Shown piece by piece: positions 8,122 through 16,524 of a stretch of 64,000 nucleotides of DNA. Position numbers and translations under genes: made by a program. Source of the DNA: an uncultured Faecalicatena sp. GTDB lineage: Bacteria > Bacillota > Clostridia > Lachnospirales > Lachnospiraceae. Below the pieces are notes generated by a model that worked only from the letters and a program-made list of their open reading frames with translations, did no database searches and was not told where the DNA came from. Position 1 is the first letter of the stretch, and the number at the start of each line of letters is the position of its first letter. The stretch lies in NCBI GenBank assembly GCA_902489075.1, contig CABTYO010000013.1, positions 5,192-69,191 of the forward strand, in the 5' to 3' direction.

Positions 8122-9648
8122 TTATTCAGTAATCGATGCCATCCGGTCACTCAGTCTGCCCAGTGCCAGGGTCCATTCCCCGTAGATATCCAGCAGTTTC
8201 TCGTAATATGCATTGGTCTCAGGGTCCGGCAGCAGATAATCCTCAGTCTTATGGATCTGAGAAATCTTATCATACCCGTCCCACAGTCCCACGGAATTGG
8301 CAGCCAGTGCAGCAGCGCCGAGAGAGGCGGCATCCTGGTCTACATTGGTCTTTAAGACCGGCATATTATAAATATCCGCAAAGATTCTGCGCCAGACGGC
8401 ACTCTTGCTGCAGCCGCCGCAAAGCAGCATATCCCCTTTGACTTCCACCTGGCTCTTTAAGATATCCAGAGTCTTCCGAAGCGCCATTGCCACCCCTTCC
8501 ATAGAGGCGCGCACCAGATCCTCCCGGGTATTCCCAAGAGTCAGTCCCATGAAACCGCCCTTTAAATTCGGGCTGGCCTCCTGGGCGCTTCCGCCTGCCA
8601 GTGTAGGATTGAACAGGACCCCATGGCTTCCTGGCGGTACGGATTCAGCCATCTGGTTCATGATTTCGTAAGTATCTGTGTTCCCTTCATAATCCTTCAA
8701 CAGATGATCTCTGACCCACCGGAAGGAATTTCCTGCGGAGAAAATGGAGACAGCAGAAGTATAATACCCTTTTTTAGCATGGGCAAACACAAAAGGCCTG
8801 GTCTTAAGGTCTACGATCGGCTTCTGTGAAGTCACAGCAATCCAGCTGGAGGAACCTAAGGAGGTATAGGCAACCCCTTCTTCCAGTCCTCTGGCGCCGA
8901 GTGCCATACAGGTATTATCCACGGCACCGCAGGCAATGGGGGTTCCTTCGATAAGCCCGCATTCCTGTGCGGCCGCGGCAGTTACATGTCCAATCACGGC
9001 ATCGGAAGGCCAGATTTTGGGAAACAGATCCCGGCTGATCCCGGCAGCCTCAAAGAAACGGTCTTCATAATCCCATTTCAGCAGATTGAAGACGCCGAAC
9101 CCGGAAGCATAGGATGGGTCAGTGCAGATGGTCCCGGTAAATCTGTAATTCACATAATCCTTGGAGCCCAGGATCTTCCAGGTCTTTTGAAAAATCTCCG
9201 GTTCATGTTCACGCATCCACATCAGCTTGAGGATTGTATAGCATTCCGCCGGGTCCCCATTTCCTGTGACCGGGTACCACTCTTCATAAGGAAGATCCTG
9301 AAAAAAGGCATCTGTCTGATCAGACGCGCGCATATCGCACCAGATCGGTACCTGGTCCTTGAGAAGATTCCCCTCCTTATCCAGCGGCACCGCTACAAGG
9401 CTGTGGCCAGACAGTGCACCGCAGGCGATTTCCTCTGGATTGGAACCGCTTTTTTCAAGCAGCATCCTTGTGGCGTCACACACACCCTTCCACCAGTCAG
9501 AAGGCCTCTGTTCCACATAACGGTCAGCAGGAAAGAACGTGTCATACTGCTGGAACACCTCCGCCAGAGAATTTCCTTCCACATCAAATAGAGAGGCTTT
9601 GATTCCTCCCGTTCCCAGATCATAGGCAATTAATTTATTCTTATTCAT
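8122..9648 (-). CDS. FGGY-family carbohydrate kinase (xylulokinase-like)
   Basis: 508-residue ATP-dependent sugar kinase of the FGGY family, the expected size. N-terminal phosphate-binding motif AYDLGTGGIKASLFD, middle GAVDNTCMALGARG with the family SLGSSSW, and C-terminal ADP-binding LLCGGCSKSAVWRRIFADI. Closest in general look to xylulokinases, but the substrate specificity of this family cannot be read from motifs. It is the last gene of the reverse arm of the divergent locus, 20 bp after the ABC ATPase, with an AAGAAGGGA binding site. The likely role is to phosphorylate the imported or isomerised sugar before DeoC-type cleavage. LsrK, the AI-2 kinase, belongs to the same family and is an alternative model. 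Confidence 0.9.
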   Translation of the reverse strand: MNKNKLIAYDLGTGGIKASLFDVEGNSLAEVFQQYDTFFPADRYVEQRPSDWWKGVCDATRMLLEKSGSNPEEIACGALSGHSLVAVPLDKEGNLLKDQVPIWCDMRASDQTDAFFQDLPYEEWYPVTGNGDPAECYTILKLMWMREHEPEIFQKTWKILGSKDYVNYRFTGTICTDPSYASGFGVFNLLKWDYEDRFFEAAGISRDLFPKIWPSDAVIGHVTAAAAQECGLIEGTPIACGAVDNTCMALGARGLEEGVAYTSLGSSSWIAVTSQKPIVDLKTRPFVFAHAKKGYYTSAVSIFSAGNSFRWVRDHLLKDYEGNTDTYEIMNQMAESVPPGSHGVLFNPTLAGGSAQEASPNLKGGFMGLTLGNTREDLVRASMEGVAMALRKTLDILKSQVEVKGDMLLCGGCSKSAVWRRIFADIYNMPVLKTNVDQDAASLGAAALAANSVGLWDGYDKISQIHKTEDYLLPDPETNAYYEKLLDIYGEWTLALGRLSDRMASITE

Positions 9649-9668
9649 AAGTCTGTCCCTTCTTTATC

Positions 9669-11126
9669 TTATTCTAATTCTTTAGACAGAGCTTCGACAG
9701 AAAGGTAGTTTGTTGAATAATTCCCGATTTGCCGTCCGTCTTTCAGCAGGATGATGCGGCTGCACATGCCGATCAGTTCTGAGAAGTCCGAGGAAATCAG
9801 CAGAATAGTTGCTCCCTCTAAAATCAATGCATTTAGAATATTATAAAGTTCCAGTCTGCTTGTCGCATCCAGGTTCTTGGTGGGCTCATTGTATATGTAT
9901 ATATTCGAGTGATTGAACAGAGAACGTGCAATAATCAGCTTCTGCTTATTCCCTGTACTTAAGTGGGATACCCTTGTATCCAGCTTCACATTGCGGAAAC
10001 AAAGCTTATCCAGATAGTGCCTGCCATACAGGTTCATCTTCCTGGTGGAAGTGAATCCATGCCGGGTGGTGCGCCTGAAATCAGAGGCTGTGATATTAAA
10101 AGGGATTGACTGTGAATTAAAAAGAGCCATATCCGCATCCACATCGCTGATCAGGTTGATAAAAGGCCGTTCCCTGGTTCCCGGAAATGTAACAGAACCT
10201 CTGGTCGGCTTCAGATCCCCGGTAATCGCCTTGACAAGGGAAGTTCTCCCGGAGGAGACAAGGCCGGCCAGCCCGATAATCTCCCCTTCATGAAGCGAGA
10301 AGTTCACATCCTTTAACGTGCCGCCCGCAATATGGTCGATCTTTACCAGTTCTTTTCCCGGCTCCAGTCTAAGGGTCGGATAAGAAAAATCCATCTTCAT
10401 CCGTTCAATATGCTCCCGGAATCCGGGGCTCGAAAAATCTTCCCGGCTGTAGGTGCCAATGATCGTGCCGTCGTTAATGATCGACACGCGGTCGCAGTAA
10501 CGCAGCAGCACAGAGTAATTGTGTGTAATCACAATGATCGCAGTATTTTCTTTCTTTAATTCCTCCATCGTGTGAAACGTGGCCTCAATCTCAGAGGAAG
10601 TCAGGGAGGAGGAAAGCTCATCCAGTATCAGGAACTTAGGCTTACAAAGAAGCGCCCGTACCAGCTGCACGATCCGCTTTTCCATCGCATTCAGCCTGGA
10701 TACCGGGGCATCCAGATTAAGCTCCAGCCCAAACTTCTTAAGATACTCCCGGCAGACCTGATCCGCCTTTTTCTTAGAGGGGGCCCAGATCCGGGAATTT
10801 CCAATCTTTTGTTCATTTCCAGAAATGATATTATCCCGGACAGTCAGACCGGGGAACAGAATCTGCTCCTGCTGGATCATATAGATCCCCTGCTGCTGTG
10901 CAGAAGTAATGTTGTTTATCTCAGTCTTACGGCCATTGATCAGGATGCTGCCGGAAGTCTTCTGGCGCACACCCGCCAGTATCTTGGCGAAAATAGTCTT
11001 TCCCTCTCCATTGTTGCCGATGATCGCATGAATCTCTCCGGAAAAGGCCTTGAAATTAATATTGTCGACTAACTTCCGATCCGATATTTTGGTTAGATTT
11101 TTCGTCTCAATCGTAAATTCTTCCAT
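9669..11126 (-). CDS. RbsA/MglA-like double ABC ATPase, atypical
   Basis: 485-residue protein with two fused ABC domains as in sugar importers. Domain 1 has an intact Walker A (GNNGEGKT), Q-loop region, a degenerate signature (LNAMEKRIVQL), Walker B LILDEL and an H-loop THN. Domain 2 has the usual RbsA-type degenerate Walker A (GLVSSGRTSL), signature LSTGNKQKL, and a Walker B reading IYIYNEPT, with Asn where Asp is expected. It differs clearly from the canonical ATPase at 16525-18033 in the same locus. It may be a second importer ATPase, an alternative partner for the single permease, or a regulatory paralogue. Its ribosome binding site is weak. It sits 26 bp downstream of the DeoR regulator gene. 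Confidence 0.82.
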   Translation of the reverse strand: MEEFTIETKNLTKISDRKLVDNINFKAFSGEIHAIIGNNGEGKTIFAKILAGVRQKTSGSILINGRKTEINNITSAQQQGIYMIQQEQILFPGLTVRDNIISGNEQKIGNSRIWAPSKKKADQVCREYLKKFGLELNLDAPVSRLNAMEKRIVQLVRALLCKPKFLILDELSSSLTSSEIEATFHTMEELKKENTAIIVITHNYSVLLRYCDRVSIINDGTIIGTYSREDFSSPGFREHIERMKMDFSYPTLRLEPGKELVKIDHIAGGTLKDVNFSLHEGEIIGLAGLVSSGRTSLVKAITGDLKPTRGSVTFPGTRERPFINLISDVDADMALFNSQSIPFNITASDFRRTTRHGFTSTRKMNLYGRHYLDKLCFRNVKLDTRVSHLSTGNKQKLIIARSLFNHSNIYIYNEPTKNLDATSRLELYNILNALILEGATILLISSDFSELIGMCSRIILLKDGRQIGNYSTNYLSVEALSKELE

Positions 11127-11152
11127 GTATTATTTACCCGTATTATTTCTGG

Positions 11153-11947
11153 TTAAAACGTAATAGGTCTTAAGTCATAGCTTGTATAGACACGGATTCC
11201 GTGTTCTATAAAATAACGCTTATAATCATCCGGGATGCCCACATTGGTAATCACTGTCTTCACCAGGTCGATATCCCCGATCTTCATAAATGCCCTCTGG
11301 TCAAACTTGGAACAGTCCACCGCCATAATCGTCTCGCGGGAACGCTCCATGACCATGAGGATGATCTCGTAAACCGCTGTGTCGGATAAGGTATATCCGG
11401 CATTCAGGTCGAGTCCGTCTGTAGAAAAGAAGGCCTTGTCTACATAGTAATTATGAAGTTCCTTCCCAAGATCATCCGGGATCGTATAAAATCCATGGTG
11501 TTCCAGCTGGCCGCCAAGGAATAAGACCTTGATATTCGGCACATCCCTGAGGATATCCGCTACTGCAAAATTATTCGTCAGGACATTGATATTGCTGCGT
11601 TCCCGGAGTGCTTTGGCAATATAGTAGCTGGTAGTGCCGGGACCCAGGAAGATCCATTCGCGCTCCCTGATCAGCCGGGAAGCAATAATGCCGATATCCT
11701 CTTTATTCTTATCATATTCAATGAAATCAACACCAGAGCCTGCAATGGATGATTCGTCATTTTCTGTGGTGTTGATCGTAGCACCTCCATGGAAACGTGT
11801 TAAAAATCCCTCTTTCTCCAATTCCTCCAGATCATTGCGTATGGTGGCATCAGAGACATTCAGAAGGCTGCTTAGGGAGGAGACATCGATCTGCCCACAG
11901 TCCTTTAAAATCTCTTTAATTTGTCTGATTCGTTCTATTTTAAACAT
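11153..11947 (-). CDS. DeoR-family transcriptional regulator
   Basis: 264-residue repressor. It has an N-terminal winged HTH (IDVSSLSSLLNVSDATIRND, then LEELEKEGFLTRFHGGA) and a C-terminal ISOCOT-type sugar-phosphate sensor domain with LGPGTTSYYIAKAL, TNNFAVADIL and VDKAFFSTDGLD, where the ligand-binding family residues lie. I prefer ATG 11947 to the upstream ATG 12055 because AAAGGACGG precedes it at good spacing and the family starts at MFKIERIRQIKEIL. It is the first gene of the reverse arm and reads away from the forward operon across a 389-bp A-rich intergenic region, so it probably controls both arms in response to a phosphorylated intermediate. Confidence 0.9.
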   Translation of the reverse strand: MFKIERIRQIKEILKDCGQIDVSSLSSLLNVSDATIRNDLEELEKEGFLTRFHGGATINTTENDESSIAGSGVDFIEYDKNKEDIGIIASRLIREREWIFLGPGTTSYYIAKALRERSNINVLTNNFAVADILRDVPNIKVLFLGGQLEHHGFYTIPDDLGKELHNYYVDKAFFSTDGLDLNAGYTLSDTAVYEIILMVMERSRETIMAVDCSKFDQRAFMKIGDIDLVKTVITNVGIPDDYKRYFIEHGIRVYTSYDLRPITF

Positions 11948-12026
11948 GGTTCCGTCCTTTGTTAAGATACTTTTTACCAGTTCAACACCACATAAGAAAC
12001 CAGTAAATCCGTTGATGTACATGCTA

Positions 12027-12055
12027 ATGATATCATAAATAATAAGTAATATCAA
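12027..12055 (-). promoter_or_regulatory. Candidate promoter for deoR-type regulator / ATPase / kinase operon
   Basis: On the reverse strand TTGATA (12055-12050) and TATCAT (12032-12027) are separated by exactly 17 bp. The predicted transcript would start near 12020 with a leader of about 70 nt. The rest of 12056-12236 is a long A-rich tract with no gene. Confidence 0.55.
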
Positions 12056-12236
12056 TTAGAAAAAATAAAAATAAAAAATAACGAAAAGAAATGAGAAGAA
12101 ATGAGAATGTGCAATATACACAAAAATTAAGAGGCGAAAACGGGGTCTATATAGATAACAATAAACAAAATATACAAAAAACGAGTCTTTAAAACAAAAA
12201 TAAATAAAAAGATATAAAAATAAATAAAAAAATATG

Positions 12237-12265
12237 ATGACAAATAAAAATAAATGTGATATATT
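12237..12265 (+). promoter_or_regulatory. Candidate promoter of the forward sugar-catabolic operon
   Basis: ATGACA (12237-12242) and TATATT (12260-12265) are separated by 17 bp. The -10 is preceded by TG two bases upstream of its neighbourhood (TGTGATATATT). The predicted start site is near 12272, immediately before the palindrome at 12278-12287. Confidence 0.6.
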
Positions 12266-12277
12266 GTGAATAGTTAG

Positions 12278-12287
12278 ACGAGCTCGT
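12278..12287. promoter_or_regulatory. Palindromic operator candidate ACGAGCTCGT
   Basis: A perfect 10-bp palindrome lies at about +6 to +16 of the predicted forward transcript, in an otherwise A-rich region. Its position fits a repressor roadblock. The adjacent DeoR-family protein is the natural candidate, though LacI-type proteins also favour such dyads. Confidence 0.5.
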
Positions 12288-12336
12288 GCATGAAAGGTAA
12301 ACAATAAAACTAAAAACAAGAAAAGAGGATTAAGTT

Positions 12337-13377
12337 ATGAAAAGAAAAAGAGTTTTATCTGCAATGTTGGCATGTGTAATGGTGGGAGCTTTTGCACTCG
12401 GTGGATGTGGAAACAGCACAGAGGATAAAAAGGAAGACACAAAAACAGAAGCCGGATCAGACGAGAAGAAAGACGACGGAAAGTATGTGATTGGTTTTGC
12501 CAATGCATCCGTATCAAACAGCTGGCGCGTCAAGATGCGTGACATGCTGATGGAAGAAGCAGATAAGCTTGGTGTTGAGATCGTAGAGACAGATGCACAC
12601 GACGATGCCAACACAATGAACAGTAATATCGAAGCAATGCTCCAGCAGGACCTGGATGCCATCCTCATCACTCCATGCGTGGAAGATGCTGTAAACCCGG
12701 GAATCGAGGCTGCATTTGATTCTGGAATTCCGGTTATCCTGTTCGACAGAACCGCAACCACAGACAAGTATACACATTATGTAGGCTGGACAGACGAGAA
12801 TAACGGCGAGGCCTGTGCACAGCTTCTCGTAGATGCACTGACAGAGAAGTATGGCGAGCCAAAAGGCAACATCATTGCCCTGGACAGTATTGCAGGTTCC
12901 GGTACAGACAATGGACAGAAGGCAGGACAGGAAAAAGTATTTTCCAAATATCCGGACATCAAGATCATTGACAGACAGTACACAGACTTCGAGGCTTCCA
13001 AAGGAAAAGCCTGCATGGAAGACTTCTTAAGTAAATATGGAAAAGGTGAGATTGACGGAGTGATCTCCCAGGATGGCGGCGTTACACTGGCAGCTATGGA
13101 TGCAATCAAAGAAGCAGGAAGAGAAGATGAAGGAATCTTCGTTGTGAATGCAGATGGCATCAACGGTATCGCAAAGATGGTAAAAGACGGTTCCTGTATT
13201 GGATTTACACAGTTCCCGTGTGCAGCATCTGTAGAAGCGCTTCATCTTGCAATTGATACATTAGAAGGAAAAGACCCGAAAGAAAAAGATATCGCAAAAG
13301 ATCCAATCGTAGTTACAAAAGACAATGTAGACGAATATGTGATTGAAGACGGCGATGATTTTGACTGGACATATTAA
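12337..13377 (+). CDS. Sugar ABC transporter substrate-binding lipoprotein (RbsB-like)
   Basis: 346-residue periplasmic-binding-protein type 1 of the ribose/galactose (LacI-fold) family. The signal peptide ends in a lipobox (ALGGCGNS), so the mature protein is a membrane-anchored lipoprotein outside the cell. After an acidic/lysine linker, the binding domain starts at YVIGFANASVSNSWR. It contains ILFDRTATTDKYTHYVGWTDE and FVVNADGINGIAKMV, typical ligand-cleft segments. It is the first gene of the forward arm and thus the specificity determinant of the importer formed with the permease (15522) and ATPase (16525). The substrate cannot be deduced; a monosaccharide or polyol is likely. Confidence 0.9.
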   Translation: MKRKRVLSAMLACVMVGAFALGGCGNSTEDKKEDTKTEAGSDEKKDDGKYVIGFANASVSNSWRVKMRDMLMEEADKLGVEIVETDAHDDANTMNSNIEAMLQQDLDAILITPCVEDAVNPGIEAAFDSGIPVILFDRTATTDKYTHYVGWTDENNGEACAQLLVDALTEKYGEPKGNIIALDSIAGSGTDNGQKAGQEKVFSKYPDIKIIDRQYTDFEASKGKACMEDFLSKYGKGEIDGVISQDGGVTLAAMDAIKEAGREDEGIFVVNADGINGIAKMVKDGSCIGFTQFPCAASVEALHLAIDTLEGKDPKEKDIAKDPIVVTKDNVDEYVIEDGDDFDWTY

Positions 13378-13421
13378 TAAGAAGAAACATGAATGATGAT
13401 AAAGCTTGGGAGGAATAAAAA

Positions 13422-14402
13422 GTGAAAATTGGTTTTTGTGTAGTGAATTATTCTGAGAAACCTTTAGAGGAAGTTGTAAAGATCGCAGCCGATAACGGAT
13501 ATGATGCTGTGGAGCTGCCGGCCTATACAGACAACGGACAGGTGGATGTACCTGAACTCTTAAAAGGCAGTAATGCGAAGAAAATGAAAAAAATGATAGA
13601 AGACCACGGCCTGTTTATTTCTGCACTGAGCAATCATGCTGACTCACCTCTGGTGATGGGGCCTTATAGTTCCGGGATGGATAGCATCTGTCCCGGAACC
13701 AGGGAAGAGAAAATCAAATTTGCCCAGGAAAGCATGATCCGCTCCGCACAGCTGGCGGCTGAACTGGAGGTTCCTTCTGTTGTTGCTTTCTCCGGAATGG
13801 AGAATTACGGCCATATCAATGACTGGCCGGAGCCGAATGGCTGGAAATACGAGGAAGAGCAGTTTGCAGAGAAGTGGGGATATGTATTTGACAAATACAA
13901 AGAATACGGCGTAAAAGTAGCTTTTGAGCCACATCCGAACAATATCGTATATGATACGCAGTCCACACTCAGGCTTCTGGAAGTGGTAGATCACCACGAA
14001 AGCTTCTGTATCAATCTGGACCCTGCCAATATCTTCTTCTCAGGAGTAGATGTGAACCAGTTTGTAGACGAACTGCGCGGCAGGATCGTCACGGTCCACG
14101 CAAAAGACTGCGAGATCGTCAAACACAATCTGGCAAAAGGCGGATTGAACATGTATATGCAGGATGGATGGGGACGGCTGGACCGTTCTTTCAGATTCCG
14201 GATTCCGGGCTGGGGCGATGTAGACTGGAAACGCCTGATCAGCGAATTATTTATCACCGGATATAACGGAGTATTCAACTACGAACACGAAGATGTCATC
14301 ATGAGCCGTGCAGACGGTGTGAAGAAGACCATAGATTTCTTACGGCCGCTGATGATCGACGCACCATATGAAGGGCGTTCTGATAAATTATTTACAAAAT
14401 AA
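13422..14402 (+). CDS. Sugar phosphate isomerase/epimerase (AP-endonuclease-2-like TIM barrel)
   Basis: 326-residue metal-dependent TIM barrel of the xylose-isomerase-like superfamily. Visible elements are the first strand KIGFCVVNY, FEPHPNNIVYDTQST with the metal-ligand Glu, SFCINLDPANIFF, VTVHAKDCEI and NYEHEDVIMS. The family contains ketose epimerases (tagatose/psicose 3-epimerase), myo-inosose isomerases and related enzymes. Start is GTG 13422, placed by GGGAGGA at 13408-13414 and because the first strand begins immediately after it. Within the operon it probably interconverts the imported sugar before oxidation or phosphorylation. Confidence 0.85.
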   Translation: MKIGFCVVNYSEKPLEEVVKIAADNGYDAVELPAYTDNGQVDVPELLKGSNAKKMKKMIEDHGLFISALSNHADSPLVMGPYSSGMDSICPGTREEKIKFAQESMIRSAQLAAELEVPSVVAFSGMENYGHINDWPEPNGWKYEEEQFAEKWGYVFDKYKEYGVKVAFEPHPNNIVYDTQSTLRLLEVVDHHESFCINLDPANIFFSGVDVNQFVDELRGRIVTVHAKDCEIVKHNLAKGGLNMYMQDGWGRLDRSFRFRIPGWGDVDWKRLISELFITGYNGVFNYEHEDVIMSRADGVKKTIDFLRPLMIDAPYEGRSDKLFTK

Positions 14403-14426
14403 AACAGAAAAAGCGAGGTATCTAAT

Positions 14427-15491
14427 ATGAAAACGATGAGAGCACAGGTTCTTACGGAACCTAATCATTTTGAATTGAAGGAGGTTCCTGTTCCTCAGAT
14501 CAGTGACGACGAGGTGCTGGTAAAGGTGAAATACTGTGGTATCTGCGGATCTGACTGGGGTTCCTATACCGGGAAATATGCGGATGAGGTAGAATGTATC
14601 CCGCTTACAACAGGGCACGAAGTGTATGGTACGATTGCAGAAATCGGAAAGAACGCACAGGGACTGAAAGTGGGGGACCGTGTTACATATGATATCTGTA
14701 AACCATGCGGAACCTGCTATCACTGCAGGATCGGTGAGCCGCTTTTATGTACGGATTTCAAACAGATCGGGATTCATCTGGACGGTGGATTCGCAGAATA
14801 TGTCAAGGTGCCGTGGAAGAATATCTACGTTGTGCCGGATGAAGTGTCTGATGAAAAGGCAGCCTTTGTGGAGCCGCTTACTGCATGTTTAAATGCATCA
14901 CATAAGATGGACTGCACGATTGGACGCAGTGTTGTTATCATTGGTGCAGGTCTGGGCATCATGCATGCACAGCTTGCCAAACTGCGCGGCGCTGCACCGG
15001 TGATCGTGATTGATGCCAATGCAGACAGACTGAAGATGGCGAAAGAAATCGTTGCAGACTACACCATCAACGTAAGGGAAGTAGACCCGGTTGAGGAAGT
15101 GATGCGTCTGACAAATGGCGTGGGCGCAGATTTTGTCCTGGAGGCAGTAGGAAATTCCAAGACTTATGAGCAGGCATTCCAGATGGTTCGTAAAGGCGGA
15201 AAGGTTGAGGCATTCGGTATCTGTGCAGAGGATGATTATGCAAGCCTGCCTCCTGTAGAATTTGTGACAAGTGAGAAGAAGATCAGCGGAAGCTGCGCTG
15301 GTATCGGATATGACTGGGGCGATGCACTCACACTGCTGAAATACAACCGTGTTGACCCGATGCCTCTGATCTCCATGATCGTTCCTCTGGAAGAACTGGA
15401 AGAGACGCTGCATGAGATCAGAAAGAATCCAAAGCTGATTAAAGTATTAGTAAGCCCTGACGCAAAAGAACGTACAGTGCTGTACGAATAG
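14427..15491 (+). CDS. Zinc-dependent sugar/polyol dehydrogenase (MDR family)
   Basis: 354-residue medium-chain dehydrogenase. Catalytic zinc region CGICGSDWGSY and GHEVYG. Structural zinc site with four cysteines in CGTCYHCRIGEPLLC. Rossmann motif GAGLGIMHAQLAK followed by VIVIDAN, where the acidic residue at the end of strand 2 suggests NAD rather than NADP. Relatives include sorbitol, threonine and galactitol-phosphate dehydrogenases. Located 24 bp after the isomerase, it probably oxidises a hydroxyl of the same substrate. Exact specificity is unknown. Confidence 0.88.
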   Translation: MKTMRAQVLTEPNHFELKEVPVPQISDDEVLVKVKYCGICGSDWGSYTGKYADEVECIPLTTGHEVYGTIAEIGKNAQGLKVGDRVTYDICKPCGTCYHCRIGEPLLCTDFKQIGIHLDGGFAEYVKVPWKNIYVVPDEVSDEKAAFVEPLTACLNASHKMDCTIGRSVVIIGAGLGIMHAQLAKLRGAAPVIVIDANADRLKMAKEIVADYTINVREVDPVEEVMRLTNGVGADFVLEAVGNSKTYEQAFQMVRKGGKVEAFGICAEDDYASLPPVEFVTSEKKISGSCAGIGYDWGDALTLLKYNRVDPMPLISMIVPLEELEETLHEIRKNPKLIKVLVSPDAKERTVLYE

Positions 15492-15521
15492 AAACATGGA
15501 AAAGACGGATTGGAGGAGTAT

Positions 15522-16499
15522 GTGGTGGGCAAGGAAGCAGGAAAAACAAGTATTGTAAAGAAAATATTAAATAATCCGGTCAGTGGACCGTACATAGCAT
15601 TGGTAGTGATATTTATTATTTCATCTATTGCTTCTCCACAGATATTTCCGACTTACACAAACGTGGCAAATATCCTGCGGCAGGCATCGATCGTAGGTGT
15701 CGTCAGCATCGGTATGACAGTTGTCCTGCTGGTCGGCGGAATTGATCTTTCCGTGACCAGCATCATGGCGATCAGCGCATGTGTACTGGCGGATATGATG
15801 GAGAGCAGGATCGCAGACGGAAAGCAGGGAATCATGATCGGACCTATCCTGATCGTATTATTGATCGGATGTCTGATCGGTCTGGTGAACGGTGTCCTGA
15901 TCGTTACCAGGAATCTGGAACCGTTTATCATCACTCTGGGTGTCAACATGGTTGTAAAAGGGATCACCATGATCTATACCAAAGGCGCTCCAGGTGGAAA
16001 AGTAACAGAGTTCTGGGCGAACTTCGGATCAAAATCAATTGCGGGGATTCCCTATGCAGTTCTGCTTTACGCAGTCATGATGATCATTTTTATAGTGATT
16101 TTACATAAGACGGTGTATGGACGCCATATTTATGCGATCGGAAGTAATGCGGAGGCTGCAAGGCTGACAGGAATCAAGGTAAAGATCAACAAGGTCATGG
16201 CATATGTACTCTGTGGATTCACGGCAGCGCTGGCAGGCGTCATGCTGATGGCACGTGTCAGGGTCGGTGAGCCTAACGGCAGCACCGGTTACGACATGGA
16301 TGCACTGGCAGCGGCAGTCATCGGCGGAACTGCAATGAGCGGCGGTGTTGGAACTCTGGCAGGAACTCTGGCGGGTGTTATGATCATGGCGATCATGAAT
16401 AATATCCTGAATCTGGTCGGGGCAGACCCGAACCTTCAGGGTGTCATCAAGGGTGCGATCATCCTGATTGCAGTCCTGATACAGAGACAGAATGACTAG
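15522..16499 (+). CDS. Sugar ABC transporter permease (RbsC-like)
   Basis: About 325-residue integral membrane permease of the ribose/xylose family (BPD_transp_2), with roughly 8-10 hydrophobic segments. Characteristic stretches are GMTVVLLVGGIDLSVTSIM and the coupling-region motif YGRHIYAIGSNAEAARLTGI that contacts the ATPase. GGAGG at 15512-15516 points to GTG 15522 (5 nt) or GTG 15525 (8 nt) as start; a TTG at 15510 overlaps the binding site and is unlikely. A single permease implies a homodimer served by the two-domain ATPase next door. Confidence 0.9.
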   Translation: MVGKEAGKTSIVKKILNNPVSGPYIALVVIFIISSIASPQIFPTYTNVANILRQASIVGVVSIGMTVVLLVGGIDLSVTSIMAISACVLADMMESRIADGKQGIMIGPILIVLLIGCLIGLVNGVLIVTRNLEPFIITLGVNMVVKGITMIYTKGAPGGKVTEFWANFGSKSIAGIPYAVLLYAVMMIIFIVILHKTVYGRHIYAIGSNAEAARLTGIKVKINKVMAYVLCGFTAALAGVMLMARVRVGEPNGSTGYDMDALAAAVIGGTAMSGGVGTLAGTLAGVMIMAIMNNILNLVGADPNLQGVIKGAIILIAVLIQRQND

Positions 16500-16524
16500 C
16501 AGTTCATGCGGGGAAGGAGAAACT

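Noticed and set aside
8986..9591. 201-codon forward frame opposite the FGGY kinase
   Set aside because: Antisense shadow of a well-supported kinase gene with no start signal.
12056..12319. Reverse 87-codon frame rich in Phe, Tyr and Leu
   Set aside because: The composition is produced by the A-rich intergenic tract; there is no start signal and it overlaps two promoters.
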